11,768 nucleotides of DNA from Aquincola sp. (GTDB lineage: Bacteria > Pseudomonadota > Gammaproteobacteria > Burkholderiales > Burkholderiaceae_C), in the NCBI GenBank assembly GCA_029884035.1, contig JAOUIM010000073.1, positions 1 to 11,768 on the forward strand, written 5' to 3'. Shown here piece by piece: positions 1 through 6,653 of the stretch. Every line of letters starts with the position of its first letter. Position 1 is the stretch's first letter. Under the pieces are notes generated by a model. The model was not told the origin of the DNA. It made no database searches and worked only from the letters and a program-made list of their open reading frames with translations. Made by a program: the position numbers and the translations under genes.

Positions 1-1
1 C

Positions 2-310
2 GCCACGGTGCTCGAGGCGCTGCGTGCGAGCCCGCAATGGGGGCGCATGCTGATCGTGGTGACCTACGACGAGAACGGCGGCTACTGGGACCACGTCCCG
101 CCACCGACCGGACCCGGCTGGGGCGACCGCCTCGGCCCTGGAACGCGCGTGCCGGCGATCCTGATCGGCCCGACCGTCAAGCGCGGCCACGTGGACCACA
201 CGAGCTACGACACCGGCTCGGTCCTCAAGTTCATCACCGAGCGCTGGGGCCTGGAGCCGCTGCCCGGGGTGCGGGCGAACGTCGGCAACCTCAGCGCGGC
301 GCTGCAGTAG
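2..310 (+). CDS. Phosphoesterase family protein (acid phosphatase / phospholipase C superfamily), 3' end only
   Basis: This is the last 102 residues of a protein whose start lies before the window. The frame is open from base 2 and stops with TAG at 308-310. The motif VTYDENGGYWDHVPPP, followed by GPGTRVPAILIGP and a DHTSYDTGSVLKFI segment, is the C-terminal signature of the phosphoesterase family that contains acid phosphatase AcpA and non-specific phospholipase C. In that family the Asp/Glu/His residues of the DENGG...DH motif help bind the catalytic metals, and members are usually exported to the periplasm or outside. The closing GLEPLPGVRANVGNLSAAL resembles the acid-phosphatase-like branch more than true phospholipase C, which often carries extra C-terminal domains; this is inference. 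The substrate cannot be told from this fragment. Its 3' end overlaps the 3' end of queA on the opposite strand by 20 bp. Confidence 0.85.
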   Translation, partial: ATVLEALRASPQWGRMLIVVTYDENGGYWDHVPPPTGPGWGDRLGPGTRVPAILIGPTVKRGHVDHTSYDTGSVLKFITERWGLEPLPGVRANVGNLSAALQ

Positions 311-1364
311 CCGCCGCGCGCGACAGGATCATCGCGTCGCCATAGCTGAAGAAGCGGTAGCGGGCCTCGACGGCGTGGCGGTACAGCGCCATGACGTTCG
401 CGTGACCGGCGAAGGCGCTGACCAGCATCATCAGCGTGCTCTTGGGCAGGTGGAAGTTGGTGACCATCGCGTCGACGATGCGGAATTCGAACCCGGGCGT
501 GATGAAGATGTCGGTCTCGCCGTGCCACGGTGCGAGCGCACCACCGCCCGCTGCCCCAGCCGCACGCGCCGCGGATTCGAGCGTTCGCACCGTCGTCGTG
601 CCCACCGCGACGACGCGCGCGCCGCGCGCACGCGCCGCGGCGATCGCGGCTGACGTGTCTTCACCGAGTTCGCACCATTCGCTGTGCATCCGGTGGTCCT
701 CGATGCGCTCGGTGCGCACCGGCTGGAACGTGCCGGCGCCCACATGCAGGGTGACCTGCGTGCGCGCGATGCCGCGCGCGTCAAGCGCGGCGAGCACCGC
801 CTCGTCGAAGTGCAGCGCCGCGGTCGGCGCGGCCACGGCCCCAGACCGCGCCGCGAAGACGGTCTGGTAGCGCCGTTCGTCATCGGCGTCGTCGGCATGC
901 GTGATGTACGGCGGCAGCGGCACATGGCCGTGCGCCTCGAGCAGCGCGAACGGGTCGCACGGGAAGCGCAGCCGGTACAGCGACTCGTCCGGCCCCGCGC
1001 GGCCCAGCACTTCGGCGTCGAACGCCTCGGCGAAACGGATCACGGTGCCCGGCCGCGGGGATTTGCTGACGCGCAGCTGGGCCAGCACTTCACCGTGCTC
1101 GCCGATGCGCTCGACCAGCGCCTCGACGGCGCCGCCGCTGCCCTTGCGGCCGAAAAGCCGCGCCTTGATCACGCGCGTGTCGTTGAAGACCATCAGGTCG
1201 CCCGGGTCGAGCAGCGAGGGCAGGTCACGGAAGATGTGGTCGCGCGGTGCCGCTCCACGGCCGTCGAGCAGGCGGGACGCGCTGCGCTCTGGCGCGGGAT
1301 GCTGCGCGATCAGTTCCGACGGAAGGGCGAAATCGAAGTCGGCGAGGGTCAACGGGGCAGGCAT
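291..1364 (-). CDS. queA: S-adenosylmethionine:tRNA ribosyltransferase-isomerase QueA
   Basis: QueA transfers and isomerises the ribosyl moiety of S-adenosylmethionine onto 7-aminomethyl-7-deazaguanine at the tRNA wobble position, giving epoxyqueuosine; it acts in the cytoplasm. The 357-residue product is close to the usual family length. Family blocks run along its whole length: FDFALPSELIAQHP (about 10-23), LMVFNDTRVIKARL (57-70), PLPPYITH (149-156), RYQTVFA (165-171), GAVAAPTAALHF (175-186), HVGAGTFQPVR (207-217), MHSEW (226-230), VGTTTVRTLES (254-264) and TNFHLPKSTLMMLVSAF (302-318). The ATG at 1364 is chosen because the FDFALP block follows at the usual distance. The frame stays open upstream to 1577, but that extension has no family similarity and runs into mrcA. 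No good Shine-Dalgarno is visible; a 7-bp inverted repeat lies just before the start. The usual partner tgt is not next to it here. Confidence 0.96.
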   Translation of the reverse strand: MPAPLTLADFDFALPSELIAQHPAPERSASRLLDGRGAAPRDHIFRDLPSLLDPGDLMVFNDTRVIKARLFGRKGSGGAVEALVERIGEHGEVLAQLRVSKSPRPGTVIRFAEAFDAEVLGRAGPDESLYRLRFPCDPFALLEAHGHVPLPPYITHADDADDERRYQTVFAARSGAVAAPTAALHFDEAVLAALDARGIARTQVTLHVGAGTFQPVRTERIEDHRMHSEWCELGEDTSAAIAAARARGARVVAVGTTTVRTLESAARAAGAAGGGALAPWHGETDIFITPGFEFRIVDAMVTNFHLPKSTLMMLVSAFAGHANVMALYRHAVEARYRFFSYGDAMILSRAAATAAPR

Positions 1365-1368
1365 GACA

Positions 1369-1389
1369 TTCAGGCGGTACCGGCCTGAA
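1369..1389 (-). promoter_or_regulatory. Inverted repeat immediately upstream of the queA start
   Basis: On the queA strand the arms TTCAGGC and GCCTGAA are perfect complements (7 bp) around a 7-nt loop, and end 4 nt before the ATG. In RNA this hairpin would occupy the place where a ribosome-binding site should be, and no purine-rich site is seen there. It could influence queA translation, or process or attenuate the mrcA-queA transcript, or be coincidental. The remaining spacer (1390-1500) shows no convincing promoter. A 37-codon open frame (1370-1483, minus strand) ends just before queA but has no recognisable features. Confidence 0.35.
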
Positions 1390-1500
1390 GAGCGGCAAAC
1401 GCCACGATTGTTCCATGCGCGTCGCTCAAGGTGCGGCGCGCCGCAGTGGCGGTGCCCGCGGCGCTCGCCGCCTGAGGCGACATCGCGCGGTCGCAGTGCG

Positions 1501-3759
1501 TCAGGGTGGCGCGGACGCCGCCGGTGCCGCCGCCACCGGCGGCAGCGCAAAGGGCTGTGCGCGCTGCACGCTGCCATCCTCGGCGATGTGCTGAACGTAG
1601 CCCAGGACCAGGGCTTCGTCGTAGACCCAGTCGTCGCCCAGCCGCATCAACCCTGGCGGCGGCTCGGGCTGCACCACAGGAACCCACTTGAGAATCGCGG
1701 TCATGGCATTGATCCAGATGGGCAGCGCCAGCCCACCCCCCGATTCGCGCTCGCCCAGGCTTCTCGGCTCGCTGTATCCCATCCAGGCCACGGCGACGAC
1801 GCCCGGCTGGTAACCGGCAAACCAGGCATCAACGGCATCGTTCGTCGTGCCGGTCTTGCCGTACAGATCGCTGCGCTGAAGCGCAGCTTGTGCCCGCGCC
1901 GCGGTACCGACGCGGGTCACGTCGTTGAGCAGGGTGCCGATCACGAATGCGTTGCGCTCGGGTATCGCCCGTTGCGCCTCCGTCAGCGGCGATGCGGCAG
2001 GCGCTTCGAACAACACCCTGCCCTGGGCATCCGTGATGCGCTCGATGACGATCGGTGGCACGCGATAGCCGCCATTGGCGAACACACCATAGGCCTGCGC
2101 CATCTGCAGCGGCGTCACGCTGCCGCTGCCCAGCGCGAGTGTCAGATCGGTGGGCTGTCTGGCAGGGTCGAGGCCGAATTGCGCGAGCCAGTCGCGCGCG
2201 GCGCCCACACCCACCTGCTGCAGCACGCGCACGCTGACGAGGTTGCGCGACCTCGCCAGCGCCTCGCGCAACGTCAGCGGACCCTCGAAACGTCCATCAC
2301 TGTTCGCAGGCGACCAGCCGTTGGCCGCCGTGAACGGCGCATCGTCAATCACGGTCGAGGGCATCACGCCGTGCTCGAGCGCAGCCGAGTACAGCAGTGG
2401 CTTGAGGCTCGATCCGGGCTGGCGCCAGGCTTGCGTGACGTGATCGAAGGGCTGGCGGTTGAAGTCGAAAGACCCGACCAGCGCGCGTACGCGGCCAGTC
2501 AAAGGATCGAGCGCCACGAAAGCTGCCTCGGTCTGCGGCCATTGAGCGAGCACGTAACCCTTGCCCTGTGCGAGCACCCGCACGATGGCGCCCCGCTTGA
2601 GCGTTGACGCCGGCCTGCCCGACTTCAGGGCCCAACGCAGGCTGTCGCCGGTGATCGTCACGCGCTCGCCGCTGGCGAGCTGCACGCGAACTTCCCTGGG
2701 GCTGACCGCCAGCACGATCGCCGCGCGCAGCATCTCGTCGTCGCGATGGTCGCGCAACGCCAGTGCCGCCGCGCGCTGGCTCTCGGGTCCGTCGGTCGCG
2801 TTGCCGCCTGGAAGCGTCTCGGTGGCCTCGGCACCGCGCCACGCGCCCTTGCGGTCGTGCGCCAGCACGCCCTCGCGCAGCGCAAGCCAGGCGGCGCGCT
2901 GGTCGGCGGCGCGCAACGTGGTGGTCACGCGCAAGCCCATCGTGTAGGCCTGGGCGCCGAAGCGCTCGAACACCGCCAGGCGCGCCATCTCGGCCACATG
3001 GCCCGCGCTGACCGGGCTGGGCCCTGGAGTGCGGATCACGAGCATCTCGGCACGCGCCTTTGCCTGCTGTTCGGCGCTGATGACGCCGGTCACGCGCATG
3101 CGCTCGAGCACGACGCGCTGGCGCCGGGTGGCCGCCTCGAGGTTGGCGATCGGATTGGCGTAATGCGGGTTCTGCGGGAGCCCGGCAAGCATCGCGGTCT
3201 CCGCGATCGACAGCTGGTCCAGCGGCTTGCCGAAGTACACCTGCGACGCGGCAGCAAAGCCGTAGGCGCGCTGGCCGAGGAAGATCTCGTTCATGTACAG
3301 CTCGAGGATCTGGTCCTTGGTCAGCCTCCTCTCCATCTCGAGCGCGATCAGGATCTCGCGCGTCTTGCGCTCGGCCGAGAAGCGCTGCTCGAGGAAGAAG
3401 GTCCTCGCGACTTGCTGCGTGATCGTCGAGGCGCCCTGCCGCATACCGCCGGTCAGCAGTGCAAGCGCCGCGCGCGCCATGCCCTTCGGATCGATGCCGG
3501 CATGCTCGCGAAACCGGGAGTCTTCGACCGCGATCACCGCATCCTTGAGCAGCTTGGGCATCTTCGCGATCGGCACGTAGAAGCGTCGCTCGGCGCCGAA
3601 CGCGCCGATTTCCACGCCGTCGGCTGTGAACACCTGCAGGTGCTGCCTGGGCTGGTAGTTGAGGACGCGGTCCAGCGGCGGCAGGTCCCAGGGCGCGGCC
3701 TGCACGCCCGCCGCGAGGGCGAGCCAGAGAACCGACACACGCAGCAGGGCGAGGCGCAT
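1501..3759 (-). CDS. mrcA: Bifunctional class A penicillin-binding protein (PBP1A-like transglycosylase/transpeptidase)
   Basis: This enzyme polymerises lipid II into glycan strands and cross-links their peptides at the outer face of the inner membrane. The 752-residue product has all hallmarks. GT51 domain: EDSRFREHAG with catalytic Glu79, GASTITQQ (109-116), RKTRE with Glu135, and the KDQILELYMNEIFLG helix. A middle OB-like segment (about 350-400) is typical of PBP1A. Transpeptidase domain: Ser450-x-x-Lys453 in PGSSLKP, SRN (504-506) and KTGT (635-638). It is shorter than E. coli PBP1A (850) mainly because insertions in the transpeptidase region are missing. ATG 3759 is chosen because it opens a hydrophobic N-terminus (about residues 3-20) that serves as anchor or signal; the upstream open frame overlaps recG. 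This segment has a signal-peptidase-like VQA/AP end. The C-terminus is Pro/Ala-rich. It diverges from recG, and queA follows 136 bp downstream. Confidence 0.95.
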   Translation of the reverse strand: MRLALLRVSVLWLALAAGVQAAPWDLPPLDRVLNYQPRQHLQVFTADGVEIGAFGAERRFYVPIAKMPKLLKDAVIAVEDSRFREHAGIDPKGMARAALALLTGGMRQGASTITQQVARTFFLEQRFSAERKTREILIALEMERRLTKDQILELYMNEIFLGQRAYGFAAASQVYFGKPLDQLSIAETAMLAGLPQNPHYANPIANLEAATRRQRVVLERMRVTGVISAEQQAKARAEMLVIRTPGPSPVSAGHVAEMARLAVFERFGAQAYTMGLRVTTTLRAADQRAAWLALREGVLAHDRKGAWRGAEATETLPGGNATDGPESQRAAALALRDHRDDEMLRAAIVLAVSPREVRVQLASGERVTITGDSLRWALKSGRPASTLKRGAIVRVLAQGKGYVLAQWPQTEAAFVALDPLTGRVRALVGSFDFNRQPFDHVTQAWRQPGSSLKPLLYSAALEHGVMPSTVIDDAPFTAANGWSPANSDGRFEGPLTLREALARSRNLVSVRVLQQVGVGAARDWLAQFGLDPARQPTDLTLALGSGSVTPLQMAQAYGVFANGGYRVPPIVIERITDAQGRVLFEAPAASPLTEAQRAIPERNAFVIGTLLNDVTRVGTAARAQAALQRSDLYGKTGTTNDAVDAWFAGYQPGVVAVAWMGYSEPRSLGERESGGGLALPIWINAMTAILKWVPVVQPEPPPGLMRLGDDWVYDEALVLGYVQHIAEDGSVQRAQPFALPPVAAAPAASAPP

Positions 3760-3791
3760 GGCCGCGATTATCGAGAAGCGACAATCGCCGC
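3760..3791. promoter_or_regulatory. Divergent mrcA/recG spacer: near-palindrome with back-to-back -10-like boxes
   Basis: Only 32 bp separate the two start codons. Arms 3764-3773 (GCGATTATCG) and 3779-3788 (CGACAATCGC) are inverted with one mismatch around AGAAG, and further pairing extends to the spacer ends, giving a dyad centred at 3776. The minus strand has GATAAT ending 7 nt before the mrcA ATG; the plus strand has GACAAT ending 6 nt before the recG ATG. Both distances would place transcription starts at or next to the start codon, so leaderless messages are possible. No convincing -35 box is seen, as it would lie inside the opposite gene, and neither gene has a Shine-Dalgarno. The dyad itself is certain; its function is inferred. 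Confidence 0.45.
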
Positions 3792-5927
3792 ATGCCCGCT
3801 GCGCCCGAGGTCCGCGCGACCGTTGCGCCCGCGGCGCCGCGTGATTTGTCGGCGCCACAGCGCGCGTTGCGCAAGCTCGGCCTCGCGCGCGACATCGACC
3901 TGGCATTGCACCTGCCGATGCGCTACGAGGACGAAACGCGCCTCGACCGTCTGACCGACGCGCACGACGGCGACGTGGTGCAGGTGCAGGGCACGGTGAC
4001 CGACTGCCGCGTCGAGTACCGGCCGCGCCGCCAGCTCGTGGCGCGCCTGGTCGACGACGAAGGCGAGGCCGTCGTTCTGCGCTTCCTCAACTTCTACGGC
4101 TCGCAACAGAAGGCGTATGCGGCTGGCAAGCGGCTGCGCGTGCGTGGTGAGCTGCGCGGCGGCTTCCTCGGTCGCGAGATGGTGCACCCACGCGTGGTGC
4201 CGGCGGACGCGCCGCTGCCGCACGCGCTCACGCCGGTCTACTCGACGAGCGCTCAGCTGCCTCAGGCCTACCTGCGCAAGGCCATCGTCTCGGCGCTCGC
4301 ACGCGTGTCGCTGCACGAAGTGCTGCCGCCCGCGGTGGTGCCGCCGGGCCTGCCCTCGCTTCGCGAGGCAGTCACCTTCCTGCACCACCCGCCGCCGGGC
4401 ACGACGCTGGCCACCCTGGACGATCGCAGCCATCCGGCGTGGCAGCGCCTGAAGTTCGACGAACTGCTTGCACAGCAGCTGTCGCAACAGGCCGCGCAAC
4501 AGGAGCGCGCCAAGCTGCGTGCGCCAGCGCTGTCTGCCACGCGCGGCGGCCTGCACGAGCGGTTTCTCGCGGCGCTGCCGTTTGCATTGACCCCGGCGCA
4601 ACACCGCGTGGCTGAGGAGATCGCCGCCGACCTCGCGCGCGGCCAGCCGATGCACCGCCTGCTGCAGGGCGATGTCGGCTCGGGCAAGACCGTCGTGGCA
4701 GCGCTTGCGGCCGCGATCGCGATCGATGCCGGGTGGCAGTGCGCGCTGATGGCGCCCACGGAGATCCTGGCCGAGCAGCACTGGCACAAGCTCGTGCAGT
4801 GGCTGCAGCCGCTGGGTGTGCAGGTGGCGTGGCTGACCGGCAGCCGCAAGGGAAGAGAGCGGCGCAAACATCTCGCGGCAGTCGAGTCGGGCCGCGCAGG
4901 CCTGGTAATCGGCACGCATGCGGTGATCCAGCACGATGTCGTGTTCGCCCGGCTCGGCCTGGCGATCGTCGACGAGCAGCACCGCTTCGGCGTGGCACAG
5001 CGGCTGGCGCTGCGAGAGAAGTTCGTCGAACAAGACAGGCCCTCCCCCGCGATGGGGAGGGGCGGGTTGGGGGCGGGCGTCATGCCCTCCGCAGGACATG
5101 GAGCGCAACCTCATCTCCTGATGATGAGCGCCACGCCGATCCCGCGAACGCTGGCGATGACCTACTACGCCGACCTCGCGGTCAGCACGATCGACGAGTT
5201 GCCGCCCGGGCGCACGCCGGTCGTCACGAAGCTGTTTGCCGAGGACAAGCGCGACGCGGTGATCGCTCGCATTCGCGACGAGGTCGCGGCCGGCAAGCAG
5301 GTGTACTGGGTGTGCCCGCTGGTCGAGGAATCCGAGGCGCTCGAGCTGCGCGACGCGACGGCGACGCACCAGCAGCTCAGCGCCGCGCTGCCCGGGCGCA
5401 TGGTCGGGCTGCTGCACGGCCGCATGAGCGGCGCCGAGAAGGCCGCCGTGATGTCGCTGTTCACCGACGGCACTATGCAGGTGATGGTGGCCACCACCGT
5501 GATCGAGGTCGGCGTCGACGTGCCCAACGCGAGCCTGATGGTGATCGAGCACGCCGAACGATTCGGCCTGGCGCAGTTGCACCAATTGCGGGGCCGGGTC
5601 GGGCGTGGCGCCGTGGCCAGCGTGTGCGTGCTGCTCTACACCCCCCCGCTGTCGACCGCCGCCAAGGACCGCCTGCGCGCGATGGCCGAGACGACCGACG
5701 GCTTCGAGATCGCGCGCCGCGATCTCGCGATCCGCGGCCCGGGCGAATTCATGGGCGCGCGCCAAAGCGGCGAAGCGCTGCTGCGCTTCGCCGACCTCGT
5801 CGCCGATGGCGCCCTGATCGACGTCGCGCGGTCGGCCGCCGGGCGCCTGCTGCGCGAGCAGCCGCAGGCCGCGATGGCGCAGGTGGAGCGCTGGCTGGCC
5901 TCGCGCAGCGACTACGCCAGGGCCTGA
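3792..5927 (+). CDS. recG: ATP-dependent DNA helicase RecG
   Basis: RecG is a cytoplasmic superfamily 2 translocase that binds branched DNA and regresses stalled replication forks. The 711-residue product has the wedge/OB domain in the N-terminal half (HLPMRYEDET at 40-49, VQVQGTVTDCRVEYRPRRQL about 64-82), then helicase motifs: GDVGSGKT Walker A (293-300), APTEILAEQH (321-330), DEQHRFGV motif II (394-401), SATPIPRTLAM motif III (446-456), HGRMS (542-546), ATTVIEVGVDVPNA (567-580) and QLRGRVGRG motif VI (598-606), followed by the C-terminal RGPGEFMGARQSG hook region. The ATG at 3792 gives a normal N-terminus. Unusually, residues about 417-438, between motifs II and III, are a Gly/Pro/Ala-rich insertion encoded by a GC-rich palindromic element; the frame is kept and all motifs remain intact, so activity is likely retained. 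It ends 15 bp from a convergent lipoprotein gene. Confidence 0.97.
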   Translation: MPAAPEVRATVAPAAPRDLSAPQRALRKLGLARDIDLALHLPMRYEDETRLDRLTDAHDGDVVQVQGTVTDCRVEYRPRRQLVARLVDDEGEAVVLRFLNFYGSQQKAYAAGKRLRVRGELRGGFLGREMVHPRVVPADAPLPHALTPVYSTSAQLPQAYLRKAIVSALARVSLHEVLPPAVVPPGLPSLREAVTFLHHPPPGTTLATLDDRSHPAWQRLKFDELLAQQLSQQAAQQERAKLRAPALSATRGGLHERFLAALPFALTPAQHRVAEEIAADLARGQPMHRLLQGDVGSGKTVVAALAAAIAIDAGWQCALMAPTEILAEQHWHKLVQWLQPLGVQVAWLTGSRKGRERRKHLAAVESGRAGLVIGTHAVIQHDVVFARLGLAIVDEQHRFGVAQRLALREKFVEQDRPSPAMGRGGLGAGVMPSAGHGAQPHLLMMSATPIPRTLAMTYYADLAVSTIDELPPGRTPVVTKLFAEDKRDAVIARIRDEVAAGKQVYWVCPLVEESEALELRDATATHQQLSAALPGRMVGLLHGRMSGAEKAAVMSLFTDGTMQVMVATTVIEVGVDVPNASLMVIEHAERFGLAQLHQLRGRVGRGAVASVCVLLYTPPLSTAAKDRLRAMAETTDGFEIARRDLAIRGPGEFMGARQSGEALLRFADLVADGALIDVARSAAGRLLREQPQAAMAQVERWLASRSDYARA
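5037..5105. repeat. GC-rich palindromic insertion element inside recG
   Basis: Arms CCCTCCCC (5040-5047) and GGGGAGGG (5054-5061) are perfect 8-bp complements around CGCGAT, followed by a G-rich run with the GGGTTGGGGG pattern. A second imperfect hairpin follows: CATGCCCT (5081-5088) and AGGACATG (5093-5100), with one mismatch. The composition differs sharply from the flanking helicase codons. From memory, the pattern of C-rich arm, G-rich arm, then GTTGGGG resembles dispersed palindromic repeats of proteobacterial genomes, which normally lie between genes. The E. coli RecG distance between motifs II and III (recalled) is about 22 residues shorter, matching this segment. Exact borders are uncertain by several bases, and no clear target duplication is seen. 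Confidence 0.6.
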
Positions 5928-5929
5928 CC

Positions 5930-5954
5930 GGCGCTCCGGGCGTCAGCCCGCGCC
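5930..5954. terminator. Possible bidirectional terminator hairpin between recG and the lipoprotein gene
   Basis: CGGGC (5937-5941), loop GTCA, GCCCG (5946-5950) form a stem that extends with GGCG (5930-5933) and CGCC (5951-5954) across a 3-nt bulge, giving 9 G/C pairs. It lies exactly between two convergent stop codons and covers the lipoprotein stop. There is no T-run on either side, so it is not a textbook intrinsic terminator. It may only stabilise 3' ends, or be coincidental in GC-rich DNA. Confidence 0.3.
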
Positions 5955-6500
5955 GAAGTGCAGTTGGTACTTGGCGCCGTCAGAGAACAGGCACACGCCG
6001 GTGCCTTGCGCTGCGGCGGTCATGACGTACTCGCATTGCGCATTGACGCCCTTGGTGCCGAACGCATTCGCGATGCCGCGCTGTCCGGGGGTGTTGCGGG
6101 GCGCCACCCCGAGCACCTCCGAGTGCACGCGGCCGAAGCCCACGTAGTTCGGATCGACGCGCGTGGCCTCGCCCTGCAGCGTGTCGCCACGATAGCTCAC
6201 GGTGATCGTGCCGCGCCCGGAGTGGCTGTCGACAACGACCGCACTGAGCAGGCCGCCCTGGTTGGCGACGTCGTTGAGCGGGTAAAGCCGGGCGGTGATT
6301 ACGCTCGGCCCGGGTGGCGTTGCGGCCACGGGTGGCATCACGACGGTGGTGCGGCCGCCGTCGGGCTGTGGCCATGGATAGGGCTGCCCGGTGCGCGGGT
6401 CGATCGGTACCACGACACAGGCCGACAACGACGCGGCCAGCGCCACGACCGAACTCGCCGCCCTCAGGGTTACTGATGCGCAGGCGATGAAGCGTCTCAT
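5943..6500 (-). CDS. Uncharacterised small lipoprotein
   Basis: I do not recognise the family by name. The 185-residue product begins MRRFIACAS and has a hydrophobic signal sequence ending in the lipobox L25-S26-A27-C28, so it should be lipid-modified at Cys28. Residue +2 is Val rather than Asp, which by the usual rule favours sorting to the outer membrane. A Pro-rich linker (about 31-66, with PRTGQPYPWPQPDGG) leads to a C-terminal domain of about 115 residues with likely beta-strand segments (ITVSYRGDTLQGEATR, GTGVCLFSDGAKYQLHFG) and two cysteines (156 and 170) that could form a disulphide. ATG 6500 is chosen because it places Arg-Arg directly before the hydrophobic stretch; a weak GAGA lies upstream. 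It converges with recG and diverges from oxyR over 153 bp. A role in the envelope is likely; nothing more specific can be supported. Confidence 0.8.
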   Translation of the reverse strand: MRRFIACASVTLRAASSVVALAASLSACVVVPIDPRTGQPYPWPQPDGGRTTVVMPPVAATPPGPSVITARLYPLNDVANQGGLLSAVVVDSHSGRGTITVSYRGDTLQGEATRVDPNYVGFGRVHSEVLGVAPRNTPGQRGIANAFGTKGVNAQCEYVMTAAAQGTGVCLFSDGAKYQLHFGAG

Positions 6501-6653
6501 GGGGATTCTCGGGTTCCGGCACATGCCGTGACATTCAGCATCGGCGCCACGCGAGCACTGCGCAATGACCGTGCGCAACGTGGCGCCAGATGCGACCCAC
6601 GGTGCCGGCAGGCGAGACCGCGGCGCCGCCAGGGGCTGCGCTATCCTTTGGCG
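6501..6653. promoter_or_regulatory. Divergent lipoprotein/oxyR intergenic region with nested inverted repeats and a candidate oxyR -10
   Basis: Perfect 9-bp inverted arms GGCGCCACG (6543-6551) and CGTGGCGCC (6579-6587) enclose a second dyad of two TGCGCA copies (6559-6564 and 6572-6577) separated by 7 nt. The hexamer GGCGCC occurs again at 6622-6627. Just before oxyR, TATCCT (6642-6647) resembles a -10 box and ends 6 nt before the ATG, which would make the oxyR message nearly leaderless; no good -35 or Shine-Dalgarno is visible. LysR-type regulators commonly bind dyads in such divergent spacers and repress their own gene, so OxyR autoregulation is possible. No match to the E. coli OxyR consensus is evident within the dyads. 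Confidence 0.4.

Noticed and set aside
1370..1483. Possible 37-codon leader ORF before queA
   Set aside because: It has no ribosome-binding site and no recognisable sequence; an open frame of this length is expected by chance here.
1365..1500. preQ1 riboswitch upstream of queA
   Set aside because: No preQ1 aptamer pattern (C-rich loop with A-rich tail pseudoknot) could be found; only a simple hairpin is present.
1365..1577. Upstream extension of queA by 71 codons
   Set aside because: The extension is Arg/His-rich, overlaps the end of mrcA and has no QueA similarity; the family N-terminus begins at 1364.
901..2607. Long plus-strand open frame (568 codons) opposite queA and mrcA
   Set aside because: It is antisense to two genes with full-length family motifs. 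Its translation is Arg/Ser/Pro-rich, with no domain; such frames are common in GC-rich DNA.
3768..5765. Long minus-strand open frame (665 codons) opposite recG
   Set aside because: It is a shadow of recG, His/Arg/Ala-rich without recognisable motifs, and it covers the recG start region and the mrcA spacer.
6528..6653. Upstream extension of oxyR by 42 codons
   Set aside because: The added sequence is Arg-rich, absent from OxyR proteins, crosses the intergenic dyads, and would shift Cys199/Cys208 from their family positions.
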